From JAJZAM01 sp027391075 (GTDB lineage: Bacteria; Actinomycetota; Acidimicrobiia; Acidimicrobiales; Palsa-688), in assembly GCA_027391075.1 (NCBI GenBank), contig DAHYHI010000015.1, positions 62,001 through 126,000 on the forward strand: a DNA stretch of 64,000 nucleotides, given 5' to 3'. Shown piece after piece: positions 7,592 to 16,394 of this stretch. The stretch's first letter is position 1, and each line of letters starts with the position of its first letter. Under the pieces are notes generated by a model that ran no database searches, had not been told where the DNA came from, and worked only from the letters and a program-made list of their open reading frames with translations. The translations under genes and the position numbers were made by a program.

Positions 7592-9109
7592 TCAGGCTGC
7601 CACCACTGGGATCGACGTCCTGCGGCGGGGCAAGCCGGTGACTTCTACGAGCTCGCCTTCAAGGTGGTGAGGAGCAGCGCGCACGATCCGCACGTTCGCC
7701 CACGCGCCTGCCGGGATCGCGGCAGCGCCCGCAGCGAAATGCACCAACTTCCCTTGGGCGCTGCGACCTGTGACCATCTCCGGGCGACGCTTGGATGGAC
7801 CCTCGATAAGCAACTCTTCGATCATCCCAACTCGGGCCTGATGCTTCAGCAGAGCCGAGCGCTCGACCACGACCCGAAGACGCTCGAAACGTTCGGCTAT
7901 CACGTCGCCAGGAACGAAACGATCCGTCCACGCTGCCGACTCCGTGCCCGGGCGGGGCGAATAAATGAAGGTGTACGCGCTGTCGTAGGCCGCTTCGGCG
8001 ACAACTTCAAGCGTCGCGTCGAAGTCCCGGTCGGTCTCGCCGGGGAACCCGACGATGATGTCCGTCGTCACAGCCAAGCCTTCTACGGCCGCTCGGGCTG
8101 CGGCGAGCTTTTCGAGGTAGCGGGAGGCGGTGTAGCCGCGGTGCATTGCGGCCAGAACTTCGTCGCTGCCCGACTGCAACGGCAGGTGCAGGTGAGGGCA
8201 AACCGCCTCCTCGGAAGCCATCACCTCGATCGTGTCCGCCCTCAGGTCCTTGGGGTGAGGGCTCGTGTATCGAACCCTTCGAATGCCCTGAACGGAGGCA
8301 ACCGCCCGAAGCAGATCCGCGAACAGTGGCCGCGGCCGGGGGCGTTCGCCTGCCACCCAAAAGGGCCCTGCCAAGTCGGCCCGCTCCCGCCACGAGCCAT
8401 CGCTGCGGAGTGAGGTGGTTATATCCCTGCCGTAGGAGTTGACGTTCTGGCCGAGTAAGGTAACTTCAACCGTCCCCGAAGCCGCAAGCGATGTCACCTC
8501 GTCGATGATCGACGAGAACGACTTGCTCGCCTCCGCTCCGCGAACTGAAGGGACTATGCAAAAAGCGCAGTTGTTGTCGCAGCCGACCTGGATAGTAACC
8601 CAGGCCGAGTGGGGCGAGTCGCGTCTCACCGGAAGGGCCGGCGGCGGCTCCGAGCCCCCGGCAGGACTGTCGATGATCTCGCACACCGCACCATCAGAGC
8701 TGAGAGCTTCACGTAGCAGCTCGGCAGCTCTCGCTGTGTTGTGTGTTCCCCACACGGCGTCCACCCACGGTGCCCGCTCGGCTATCGCCTCTTTGTCCTT
8801 CTGGGCTAGGCAGCCTGCGACGGCGATCTGCATTCCCGGGCGGTTGTCCTTCACGGACTTTAGGGCACCGAGGTGACCGTAGAACTTGTTGTCGGCGTTC
8901 TCCCTGATACAGCACGTGTTAAGCACGACCACGTCGGCATCCTCGGCTGTGGAGGCCGGGACCATCCCGTCGGCTTCGAGTATCGACGCTATCCGCACGG
9001 AGTCGTGCTCGTTCATCTGACAGCCGAATGTACGGACGTAGAAGCTGCGAGACACGACCCCGATTGTACAGGCGGACGGGAAAGCGTCGGCCCCCGGCGT
9101 GGATATCAC
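7592..9109 (-). CDS. miaB: tRNA-2-methylthio-N6-dimethylallyladenosine synthase
   Basis: A radical SAM methylthiotransferase that converts i6A37 to ms2i6A37 in tRNA. N-terminal cluster cysteines are C30, C66 and C100; the radical SAM CX3CX2C is C177, C181, C184 (GCDNNCAFC); a C-terminal TRAM RNA-binding domain ends the 505 residues. The outer GTG at 9109 is listed, but the conserved domain starts at a GTG at 9055 (SRSFYVRTFGCQMN), which would give 487 residues; neither has a strong ribosome site. It lies 37 bases after recA and 11 bases before miaA. Confidence 0.95.
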   Translation of the reverse strand: MISTPGADAFPSACTIGVVSRSFYVRTFGCQMNEHDSVRIASILEADGMVPASTAEDADVVVLNTCCIRENADNKFYGHLGALKSVKDNRPGMQIAVAGCLAQKDKEAIAERAPWVDAVWGTHNTARAAELLREALSSDGAVCEIIDSPAGGSEPPPALPVRRDSPHSAWVTIQVGCDNNCAFCIVPSVRGAEASKSFSSIIDEVTSLAASGTVEVTLLGQNVNSYGRDITTSLRSDGSWRERADLAGPFWVAGERPRPRPLFADLLRAVASVQGIRRVRYTSPHPKDLRADTIEVMASEEAVCPHLHLPLQSGSDEVLAAMHRGYTASRYLEKLAAARAAVEGLAVTTDIIVGFPGETDRDFDATLEVVAEAAYDSAYTFIYSPRPGTESAAWTDRFVPGDVIAERFERLRVVVERSALLKHQARVGMIEELLIEGPSKRRPEMVTGRSAQGKLVHFAAGAAAIPAGAWANVRIVRAAPHHLEGELVEVTGLPRRRTSIPVVAA

Positions 9110-9146
9110 AGTCGGACGAAGATCCTGGCTTTAGGCGCGATCCCCG

Positions 9147-10211
9147 TCAGTCGTCAAGGCTGATCGGCTCGTCGTCGTCAAGTCGGACGCCGACAGGTGC
9201 GACAACCCCCGCCTCGGGCTCTGGGGCGTCACCTATACCGACCTTTTGGCGCACCTTCTCGGATATTTCGATCATCACCTCCAAGTTCGTCGCTAGGAAG
9301 GACTTCGCGTTCTCCCTGCCCTGGCCGAGCTGCTCCCCTTCGTAGGTGTACCAGGCGCCAGACTTCTTTACTATCCCGAGTTCGACTGCAACGTCGAGCA
9401 GAGAGCCCTCGCGGCTTATCCCCTTGCCGTACATGATGTCGAACTCGGCTTGCTTGAAAGGAGGGCTGACCTTGTTCTTCACGACCTTTACCCTCGTTCG
9501 GTTCCCGACGATCTCCGCCCCGTCCTTGATCGACTCGATCCGGCGTATGTCGAGACGGACCGAAGAATAGAACTTGAGGGCTCGGCCGCCGGGGGTTGTC
9601 TCAGGAGAGCCGAACATTACGCCGATCTTCTCCCGGAGCTGGTTGATAAAGATTGCGATCGTGTTGGAGCGGTTGAGGGTGGCTGTCAGCTTGCGCAGAG
9701 CCTGGGACATCAGCCGGGCCTGTAGACCCACGTGCGAGTCCCCCATGTCACCCTCTATCTCAGCCCTAGGGGTCAGGGCCGCAACGGAGTCGATGACGAT
9801 CACGTCCAAAGCCCCGGAGCGAATGAGCATGTCGGCGATCTCAAGAGCCTGCTCGCCAGTATCGGGCTGTGAGATCAGCAGGTCATCCACGTTAACCCCG
9901 ATCGCAGCGGCGTACACGGGGTCCATGGCGTGCTCGGCGTCGATGTAAGCGCAGATGCCCCCGTTACGCTGGGCCTCAGCCACCACGTGCATCGCCAGGG
10001 TCGACTTACCGGAGGACTCAGGCCCGTATATCTCTACGACTCTCCCTCGCGGAAGGCCGCCGATTCCTAGGGCTATGTCCAAAGCGAGAGCGCCGGTCGG
10101 GATCGCTTCGATGTTCATATCGAGCTTGTCGCCCATCTTCATGATGGCGCCCTTGCCGAACTGCTTCTCGATCTGGCTCATCGCCATGTCCAGCGCCTTG
10201 TCTCGTTCCAT
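9147..10211 (-). CDS. recA: Recombinase RecA
   Basis: RecA forms filaments on single-stranded DNA, drives strand exchange and triggers LexA cleavage. The 354-residue protein shows Walker A GPESSGKST (63-71), the MAW and L1/L2 regions (GVMFGSPETTPGG), and an acidic tail (LDDDEPISLDD). No intein interrupts it. The recX gene that usually follows in Actinomycetota is missing: miaB begins 37 bases later. A LexA box about 150 bases upstream indicates SOS control. Confidence 0.98.
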   Translation of the reverse strand: MERDKALDMAMSQIEKQFGKGAIMKMGDKLDMNIEAIPTGALALDIALGIGGLPRGRVVEIYGPESSGKSTLAMHVVAEAQRNGGICAYIDAEHAMDPVYAAAIGVNVDDLLISQPDTGEQALEIADMLIRSGALDVIVIDSVAALTPRAEIEGDMGDSHVGLQARLMSQALRKLTATLNRSNTIAIFINQLREKIGVMFGSPETTPGGRALKFYSSVRLDIRRIESIKDGAEIVGNRTRVKVVKNKVSPPFKQAEFDIMYGKGISREGSLLDVAVELGIVKKSGAWYTYEGEQLGQGRENAKSFLATNLEVMIEISEKVRQKVGIGDAPEPEAGVVAPVGVRLDDDEPISLDD

Positions 10212-10348
10212 CTCGGCTTCCTCTCGATATGTCCACGTCGGTGTGTTCTTGGCTCCTCAAGCTACAAAGAGGGTGTGACATCCTCCGGGTAGCCGGCGAT
10301 CACCTAGGCAACGCAAGCAGAATCGCACTGCTGTAGTTCCCTGCCGAG

Positions 10349-10354
10349 ATCATA
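10349..10354 (-). promoter_or_regulatory. Candidate -10 element of recA promoter
   Basis: TATGAT on the minus strand, immediately downstream of the LexA box and about 135 bases before the recA start. No good -35 hexamer is seen at the expected distance. Confidence 0.4.
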
Positions 10355-10358
10355 CACA

Positions 10359-10372
10359 CAAACACATGTTCG
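10359..10372. promoter_or_regulatory. LexA box upstream of recA
   Basis: CAAAC-ACAT-GTTCG differs from the CGAAC-N4-GTTCG consensus at one position and lies where a repressor would block recA transcription. The rest of the 282-base gap between recA and the oxidoreductase gene shows no gene. Confidence 0.78.
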
Positions 10373-10493
10373 ATACGTGCTTTGTCGGGCTGGACTCAGC
10401 GAAGCGCCTGCGAGGCGTTGAAGTCGGTCTGCGAGCCGCTGCGTTCGGGCGGTCCCACGAAACTAGGGAGGGGAGCGCTCCAGGGGCTAGGTC

Positions 10494-12857
10494 TCATATG
10501 TCGACGCTGGCCGCTTCGGGATCGGCGGTTTCGGGTCCCTCCAGAGCGTCGAAGAGAGCCGGCGGCTCGCTCCAGGGGACCTGGGGCCCAGACTTTGCTG
10601 CTAGTTCGACCGCAGCCCAGACGGCTTGCGGCGTGCAAGGCATGGGGATGTGTCGAACTCCTAGGTGCGATACGGCGTCGACGACAGCATTGTGCACCGC
10701 CGGCATAGCCCCAATGGTCCCGGACTCACCAATGCCTTTAACCCCAAGCGGGTTCCGGTGGGTGGGAGTGACCGTGTTGGCTGTTTCGAAGCTGGGCATC
10801 TCAGCCGCGCTCGGCATGGCATAATCCGCTAGGTTGGCGGTGAGGGGGTTTCCGTCGCGGTCGAAGACCACCTGCTCCCAAAGGGCCTGTGCCATACCCT
10901 GGGCGATACCCCCGTGCTGCTGACCTCGGACTAATAAGGGGTTGACGATCCTGCCGCAGTCGTCCACGGCAACGTGGCGCAACGGGCGGACGGCCCCGGT
11001 CTCCACGTCTACCTCGACGACCGACACGTGCGCCCCGAAGGGGAAGGTAGGCCCGTCGACTTTGAAGTCGACCGACGCCTCAAGCCCGGACTGCGACAGT
11101 GACGCAAGGTCGGCCCAGCTCAGCGTCCGGGATGGTACACCGGCGACACCCAAGCGACCACTGTCGAACACCACGATGTCGGCGGCGCTCGCTTCCAGCT
11201 CGGACGCCGCAAGGTCTTTGGCTTGGCGCAGGACCTCCTCCGTCGCCATCAGCACTGCGCTGCCGCCGACTTGAAGCGATCTCGATCCCCCGGTGCCTCC
11301 ACCTCTCGGCACCAAGGCGGTGTCGGACTGTACGAAGCGGATGCTGTCGATCGGAATGCCCAGCAGGTCCGAGACGATCATCGCGAATGCAGTTGCGTGC
11401 CCCTGCCCGTGCGCCGAAGTGCCGACCGATATCGTCGCGCTGCCGTCAGGGTGCACCTTGAGCGCCCCGTACTCTTCCCCGCCTCCCCCGGCGGTCACCT
11501 CGACGTAGACGGACACGCCGACGCCCAGTTGCAAGCGGTCTCCTCGGGTCCTTCTGAGCTGCTGCTCGGAGCGAAGCTCCTCGTAGCCGGCGACCCTCAA
11601 AGCCTCGTCCAGAGCCTTCGAGTAATCGCCGGTGTCGTAGACGGTCCCCATCACAGTCGTGTAGTCAGCGTCGAAGGGGGGAAGGAGGTTGCGCCGACGT
11701 ATGTCGACAGGGTCCAATCCCATTTCGTCAGCGGCGATGTCCATGATCCGTTCGAGAAGTTCGGCGGCCTCGGGGCGTCCCGCTCCTCTGAACGCCCCCA
11801 TTGGCGTCGTGTTGGTGACCACAGCCGCCACGTCGTAGCGGATCTCAGGTATGGCATATACACCCTGGGCCATGTTCCGGGTCGGGCCGAGAGCGAGCGC
11901 TCCTCCGAAGCCGGCGTAGGCGCCAGCGTCGCCGAGCACTCTTAGGCGCATGCCAGTGATGGCACCTTCGGTGTCGAAACCCACCTCTACCCACTGGATC
12001 TGGCCGCGACCGTGGGGCATCCCCACCATGTTCTCGGACCGTCCGGCCACCCATCGCAGAGGCCGGCCGAGCAGACGCGCAGCGGCGATCACCGCCCCGT
12101 GCTCGGCGCCGATCCCCGCTTTGGCACCAAAACCCCCGCCAACGTGTGGTGTTATTACCCTGAGCTCGCCGCGGCTGTATCCGAGGATGCGGCTTGCCTG
12201 GCGTGCGAACCCGTGGGGCATCTGCGTAGAGACGTAGACGGTCATCTTGAAACCGTCTTCGTCGCCGTTGCCTGGAATCGCGGCGATGGCATCGCCTTCC
12301 ATCGGAACGACAGCTACCCGCTGGTTCTCCAATCTTGCTCGGATAACCCGGGCAGCCCCCGAGAGCGGGTCGCCCACACCGGCCTTGCCGGCTACGACGT
12401 TGGTGCCAAGCTGCTCGAATTGTAACGGTGCCCCCGGAGAAGCTGCGTACTCCAAGTCCGCGGCTACCCCCAGAGGGTCGTAGCTGACCTCTACCGATTC
12501 GACCGCGTCCTGGGCCTGGGCCTCGGTCTCCGCTACGACCATCGCGACAGCCTCGCCGACAAAGCGGACCTTGCCTGCGGCCAGGGAGGGGCGTGCCGCA
12601 GCCTCGTTTAGGACCATGAACCCGTGGTAAGGGTCGACTCCGAGGTCCTCGAAGCGCAGCACCGCTATGACCCCGGGACGCCGCTCAGCCTCGCCCGTTT
12701 CGATCCCGACGATCTTGGCGTGCGCATACGGGGAGCGCACGAATGCCACTGCAGCCATGCCCGGCACCGCCATGTTGGCGATAAACGTCCCCTTCCCTCG
12801 AAGGAGATCTGGGTCCTCGACGCGGCGTACTTCGTTTCCTAAAATTGATCCTGGCAC
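10494..12857 (-). CDS. Orphan xanthine dehydrogenase/CoxL-family molybdopterin-binding subunit
   Basis: A 787-residue molybdenum hydroxylase large subunit. The N-terminal a/b hammerhead domain (about 1-125) precedes the Mo-cofactor domain, with GGGFGAK (240-246), AHGQGHATAF and the catalytic Glu near residue 711 in KGIGESG. The active-site loop is AFRGAGR (355-361), unlike the Cys-containing AYXCSFR of true form I CO dehydrogenase, so CO is not a safe substrate. No FAD or 2Fe-2S subunit gene is adjacent, although these enzymes need both; they must be encoded elsewhere. The substrate is unknown. It interrupts the usual recA-cinA neighbourhood. Confidence 0.85.
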   Translation of the reverse strand: MPGSILGNEVRRVEDPDLLRGKGTFIANMAVPGMAAVAFVRSPYAHAKIVGIETGEAERRPGVIAVLRFEDLGVDPYHGFMVLNEAAARPSLAAGKVRFVGEAVAMVVAETEAQAQDAVESVEVSYDPLGVAADLEYAASPGAPLQFEQLGTNVVAGKAGVGDPLSGAARVIRARLENQRVAVVPMEGDAIAAIPGNGDEDGFKMTVYVSTQMPHGFARQASRILGYSRGELRVITPHVGGGFGAKAGIGAEHGAVIAAARLLGRPLRWVAGRSENMVGMPHGRGQIQWVEVGFDTEGAITGMRLRVLGDAGAYAGFGGALALGPTRNMAQGVYAIPEIRYDVAAVVTNTTPMGAFRGAGRPEAAELLERIMDIAADEMGLDPVDIRRRNLLPPFDADYTTVMGTVYDTGDYSKALDEALRVAGYEELRSEQQLRRTRGDRLQLGVGVSVYVEVTAGGGGEEYGALKVHPDGSATISVGTSAHGQGHATAFAMIVSDLLGIPIDSIRFVQSDTALVPRGGGTGGSRSLQVGGSAVLMATEEVLRQAKDLAASELEASAADIVVFDSGRLGVAGVPSRTLSWADLASLSQSGLEASVDFKVDGPTFPFGAHVSVVEVDVETGAVRPLRHVAVDDCGRIVNPLLVRGQQHGGIAQGMAQALWEQVVFDRDGNPLTANLADYAMPSAAEMPSFETANTVTPTHRNPLGVKGIGESGTIGAMPAVHNAVVDAVSHLGVRHIPMPCTPQAVWAAVELAAKSGPQVPWSEPPALFDALEGPETADPEAASVDI

Positions 12858-12938
12858 GAACGTAGGTTACCGGGCGAATAGCCTGTAACCGTCCGCCGCG
12901 GCTGGTCGTCGCCCCAGACGTCGCCTTTGCGTAGACTG

Positions 12939-14222
12939 CTATTGGGCAACGTCCTCTGCAATGAGGCTCCGCCGGAGCAGGTCCAGAGCCGAGATGGAAG
13001 CAATCTGGCGGATCTGATCCCTGTCCCCGCCGCCGTAACGACCGAGGCGGATCAGGTGAGCCGTGTCACCGCCGACCGCGGAGCCTGAAAGGCCGATCCA
13101 CACCGTGCCGACCGGCTGGCCGTCCTGTTCGTCGGGGCCGGCGACCCCGGTAAGGGAGACTCCGACTTCGGCGTCGAAGAGACGGCAGACGCCGGCTGCC
13201 ATCTCGAGCGCAGCCCGTTCGCTCACCACGGGGCCATCCGACACGCCCAGGACAGAGCGCTTCGCTGCCGACGCGTACACTACAGCGGAGCCCCTGAATA
13301 CGTCGCTGGCACCTGGAACCGCACTCAACCTGCTCCCCACCAGGCCTCCTGTCAGAGACTCTGCAAGGGCGAGGCCGAGTCCGCGCTCCCTTAGAAGGCC
13401 GAGCACGGCGGCTTCCATGTTGACGTCGTCCACCCCGAAGACGGCTGCACCGAGAACGGCGCGGACCTCCGCTTCCTCTGCCGCAACCAGGTCGCGGGCT
13501 TCGGCTTCGCTCGGGGCTTTCGCTGTGATCCTGACCTTCAGGCCTTCTATCCCGCTCGCAAGGAAGGCGATCGTCGGGGCCGGACGCCCCAGTCGACGGG
13601 CTTCGTCCAAAGCTGCCATCCGGCCGGTCAGAACTTCGTCGAGCGCAGACTCGGCCATTCCCCAAGTTCGAAGCACCCTGCTGTAGATCACCGCCCGCTC
13701 CCCTGAGCGTTCGACGATATCCGGTATGACAGCCCGGTTGATCATCTCGCGCATCTCGTGGGGCACTCCCGGCACGGCGTAGATGCTCCTGTCCCCAAAA
13801 CGGCACACAAGCCCAGGAGCGGTCCCCCTCTCTTGCGTGATCACAGTGGCACCTTTGGGGACTTCGGCTTGGCGGAGGTTGTTGGCCGTCATACGGCGCC
13901 CTCTCGCTCCGAACATAGCCTCGATGCGCACAGCAACTTCCTCGTCGAGCTCCAAAGGAACGCCGAGAACCTCCGCGATGGCCTCACGCGTGATGTCGTC
14001 CTTCGTCGGGCCGAGCCCGCCACAGCAGATCACGGCGTCGCTTCGGGCGAGGGCCGCCCTCAGGCAGCCGACGATACGTCCTAGGTTGTCCCCGACTTTG
14101 GTCTGGTAGTACGAGTCGATCCCGTTCAGCGCCAACTGCTCGCCTATCCATGCCGAGTTCGTGTCAATCACCTGACCCAACAGCAGCTCCGTACCGATAG
14201 CGAGGACCTCAACCCTGGTCAT
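12939..14222 (-). CDS. cinA: CinA family protein (competence/damage-inducible; nicotinamide-nucleotide amidase)
   Basis: The 427-residue protein has an N-terminal MoaB/MogA-like domain (AIGTELLLGQVIDTNSAWI at the start, then CGGLGPTKDD) and a C-terminal CinA domain (AESLTGGLVGSRLS, then SLTGVAGPD). The C-terminal domain deamidates nicotinamide mononucleotide in studied members; the N-terminal domain acts as an ADP-ribose pyrophosphatase-like hydrolase. Its ATG overlaps the pgsA stop by four bases, a pairing common across bacteria. Confidence 0.93.
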   Translation of the reverse strand: MTRVEVLAIGTELLLGQVIDTNSAWIGEQLALNGIDSYYQTKVGDNLGRIVGCLRAALARSDAVICCGGLGPTKDDITREAIAEVLGVPLELDEEVAVRIEAMFGARGRRMTANNLRQAEVPKGATVITQERGTAPGLVCRFGDRSIYAVPGVPHEMREMINRAVIPDIVERSGERAVIYSRVLRTWGMAESALDEVLTGRMAALDEARRLGRPAPTIAFLASGIEGLKVRITAKAPSEAEARDLVAAEEAEVRAVLGAAVFGVDDVNMEAAVLGLLRERGLGLALAESLTGGLVGSRLSAVPGASDVFRGSAVVYASAAKRSVLGVSDGPVVSERAALEMAAGVCRLFDAEVGVSLTGVAGPDEQDGQPVGTVWIGLSGSAVGGDTAHLIRLGRYGGGDRDQIRQIASISALDLLRRSLIAEDVAQ

Positions 14223-14827
14223 GGAGCCGGCACCTCTCCTTTGGTATCACCTATCTGGGCGACGGTAGCGGTGGGAAGGCTGTGACTGTCAAGTAGGTAT
14301 TGGGCGCCACTTACGACAGCCAATCCCGCCGCCACCCACAGCACGTCCCGTCCCACCCACAGGTAGCGTCCGGCAAGCGAAGGTGCAAGCACCAACCCGA
14401 CGGCGAGGTCCTGTGTTGCGGTCTTGAGCTTTGCCAGGGGCCTAGCCGGCACCGACACTCCGTGGCGGGCCACGAGGGAACGGTACACGCTTATGAGGAG
14501 TTCCCTGCCAGCGATGACCGCCACTGGGACGACACCCACGAGCCCTGCCGACACGAGAGCTGCGAGAGCTCCTATCACGAGGATCTTGTCGGCAAGCGGG
14601 TCCAGGAACGCTCCCGAGGTCGTGGTCCCCTGCCGGCGCGCCACCCACCCGTCCACGAAATCAGTGCACGCCACGCCAACCCACACGAGGACCGACCACC
14701 AAGAGACCCCGACATCGACGATGAGTATGAGCATAAGTGGGGTGGCAAGTATCCGAGCGACGGTTATCGCATTAGCCGGGGTGGCTAGCGCCGACGACTC
14801 GAAACGGGCCCCGCTACGACCGTCCAT
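14219..14827 (-). CDS. pgsA: CDP-diacylglycerol-glycerol-3-phosphate 3-phosphatidyltransferase
   Basis: An integral membrane CDP-alcohol phosphatidyltransferase that makes phosphatidylglycerol phosphate. The 202-residue protein has several hydrophobic segments and the family signature D56..D59-G60..A63-R64..G72..D76..D80 (DFVDGWVARR, then GAFLDPLADK). The ATG at 14827 overlaps the rimO stop by one base; the longer open frame to 14890 lies within rimO and is rejected. The exact alcohol substrate (glycerol phosphate versus inositol phosphate) is inferred from the cinA-pgsA pairing. Confidence 0.88.
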   Translation of the reverse strand: MDGRSGARFESSALATPANAITVARILATPLMLILIVDVGVSWWSVLVWVGVACTDFVDGWVARRQGTTTSGAFLDPLADKILVIGALAALVSAGLVGVVPVAVIAGRELLISVYRSLVARHGVSVPARPLAKLKTATQDLAVGLVLAPSLAGRYLWVGRDVLWVAAGLAVVSGAQYLLDSHSLPTATVAQIGDTKGEVPAP

Positions 14828-16116
14828 CAGGCGAGCCACTCCGCTCGCAGATCGGTGCCGAAAGCGCCGGTGACGACTACGTCCGCCCATGTGCCGGCGG
14901 GGCGGTCGCCTGGCACTGTCACAATCCCGTCTATCTCCGGGGCTTCCCGGTGGCTGCGCGCGACTCCAGGCAGGTCCACCAGAACCTGGGTCTTCTCACC
15001 GACCAGGCTTAGACGCTGGCGGGCGGTTATCTGATCCTGAAGCTCCTGGCATTCACCAAGACGTTCCGCCACCAGGTGAGGAGGGATATGGCCTGGGAGC
15101 GTTGCGGCGTAAGTTCCCTCCTCGTTGGAGAAGGCGAAAAAGCCCGCCCAGTCGAGCTGAGCTTCTGCCAGGAACGTTAGGAGGGCCTCGTGGTCCTCCT
15201 CGGCTTCACCTGGGTAGCCGACGATGAAGGAGGAGCGCAGCGCTGCTCCCGGGAACTGGCTTCTGATCCTGTCAAGGCGTTCCATGAAACGCTCCCCGTC
15301 ACCCCACCGGCGCATCCTCCGCAAAAGCGGACGCGACACGTGCTGGAGGGAGAGGTCGAAGTAAGCGCAGCCGGTCCCACCTATCACGTCTATCAGACCG
15401 TCCGTGAGCTCCGAAGGGTACAGATATAAAAGTCGGACTCTGCTCACCCGTTCGGCTACTGCGCGAACGAGGGCTTCTATCGGACGGCCGGATCGTGCCT
15501 GCCCCCGGTCACGACCGTAGGAGGCTAGGTCCTGGGCGACGAGAACGACCTCTTCAACCTCCAACGCTTCTACCTCGGCTATCACCGACTCAAAGCTCCG
15601 GGAGCGTTGGGACCCCCTGAAGGAGGGAATCGCGCAGAAGCCACATTTGCGGTCGCATCCCTCGGCCACCTTGACGTAGGCCCACGGCGAGCGGAGCGGG
15701 GGCCTGGGCAAGTTGAGCAGGTCGAACGAGGGACGCTGGGCGCTCGCCGGGAGCCCAACCGGCTGGCCAGCGGGCTGGGTGAGCCTGCCGGCGGGCCGCC
15801 TGTCGACCGGCGCCCCGAAACCGGCGACGATGTCTGCTTCGGGTAGCGCCCTGGCTAACTCTTCGCCATACCGCTGCGCCATGCAGCCTGTCACGGCTAG
15901 TCGCGCCCCACTTCGACGAAGCGCTGCCAGTTCGAGTATCACATCGACGGACTCCTGGCGGGCAGCTTCTATGAACGCGCACGTGTTGACAACGACCAGA
16001 TCGGCTCCGCCTGGGCCGTCCGCTCGCACGTATCCGTCGGCCTCTAGAAGACCTGAGAGCTTGTCGGAGTCCACCTGGTTCTTAGGGCAGCCGAGCGTCT
16101 CCAACCAGTACTTCAT
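14827..16116 (-). CDS. rimO: Ribosomal protein S12 methylthiotransferase RimO
   Basis: Radical SAM enzyme that methylthiolates an aspartate of ribosomal protein S12. In the GTG-initiated numbering, cluster cysteines are C13, C49, C81, and the radical SAM motif is C157, C161, C164 (EGCDRKCGFC); a TRAM domain closes the protein. The start is uncertain between ATG at 16116, with GTGAGG just upstream, and GTG at 16125. It is a paralogue of miaB, separated by LGCPKNQ-type N-terminal sequence characteristic of RimO. Translation continues into pgsA with a one-base overlap. Confidence 0.93.
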   Translation of the reverse strand: MKYWLETLGCPKNQVDSDKLSGLLEADGYVRADGPGGADLVVVNTCAFIEAARQESVDVILELAALRRSGARLAVTGCMAQRYGEELARALPEADIVAGFGAPVDRRPAGRLTQPAGQPVGLPASAQRPSFDLLNLPRPPLRSPWAYVKVAEGCDRKCGFCAIPSFRGSQRSRSFESVIAEVEALEVEEVVLVAQDLASYGRDRGQARSGRPIEALVRAVAERVSRVRLLYLYPSELTDGLIDVIGGTGCAYFDLSLQHVSRPLLRRMRRWGDGERFMERLDRIRSQFPGAALRSSFIVGYPGEAEEDHEALLTFLAEAQLDWAGFFAFSNEEGTYAATLPGHIPPHLVAERLGECQELQDQITARQRLSLVGEKTQVLVDLPGVARSHREAPEIDGIVTVPGDRPAGTWADVVVTGAFGTDLRAEWLA

Positions 16117-16176
16117 AGACCTCACAGCCTAGGCGACCTGGGGGTTTCGCTACCCTTGAATGTGCACTGATCTAGG

Positions 16177-16329
16177 CTACTTTTTGACCCCGAGCATCCT
16201 GTTCATCTTCGTCGAGCAGACCGGGCAGGTACCTTGAGCAGCGAGCCTTCCGTTAGCCAGAGTGACTTCGTGGCCGTCGAACTCTCGCTTCTCCTTGCAC
16301 TTCACGCAGTAACCCTCGTAGGTGGCCAT
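16177..16329 (-). CDS. DUF5679-type small zinc-ribbon protein
   Basis: A 50-residue protein starting MATYEGYCVKCKEKREF and ending KMNRMLGVKK. Two CxxC pairs (CVKC near 8-11, CPVC near 35-38) should bind one zinc. GAGGAG lies eight bases before the ATG. It resembles the short DUF5679 proteins found in Actinomycetota and Chloroflexota, of unknown function. It stands alone between thrB and rimO. Confidence 0.8.
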   Translation of the reverse strand: MATYEGYCVKCKEKREFDGHEVTLANGRLAAQGTCPVCSTKMNRMLGVKK

Positions 16330-16394
16330 CGCTATCGCTCCTCTGTTACGTATCCGGACCCGATAAACCTAGTCGGCCTGCCGCTCGACCTGGG

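Noticed and set aside
12857..12870. LexA-like sequence just upstream of the molybdenum hydroxylase gene
   Set aside because: CGAAC-GTAG-GTTAC has two mismatches in the right arm and no supporting second box.
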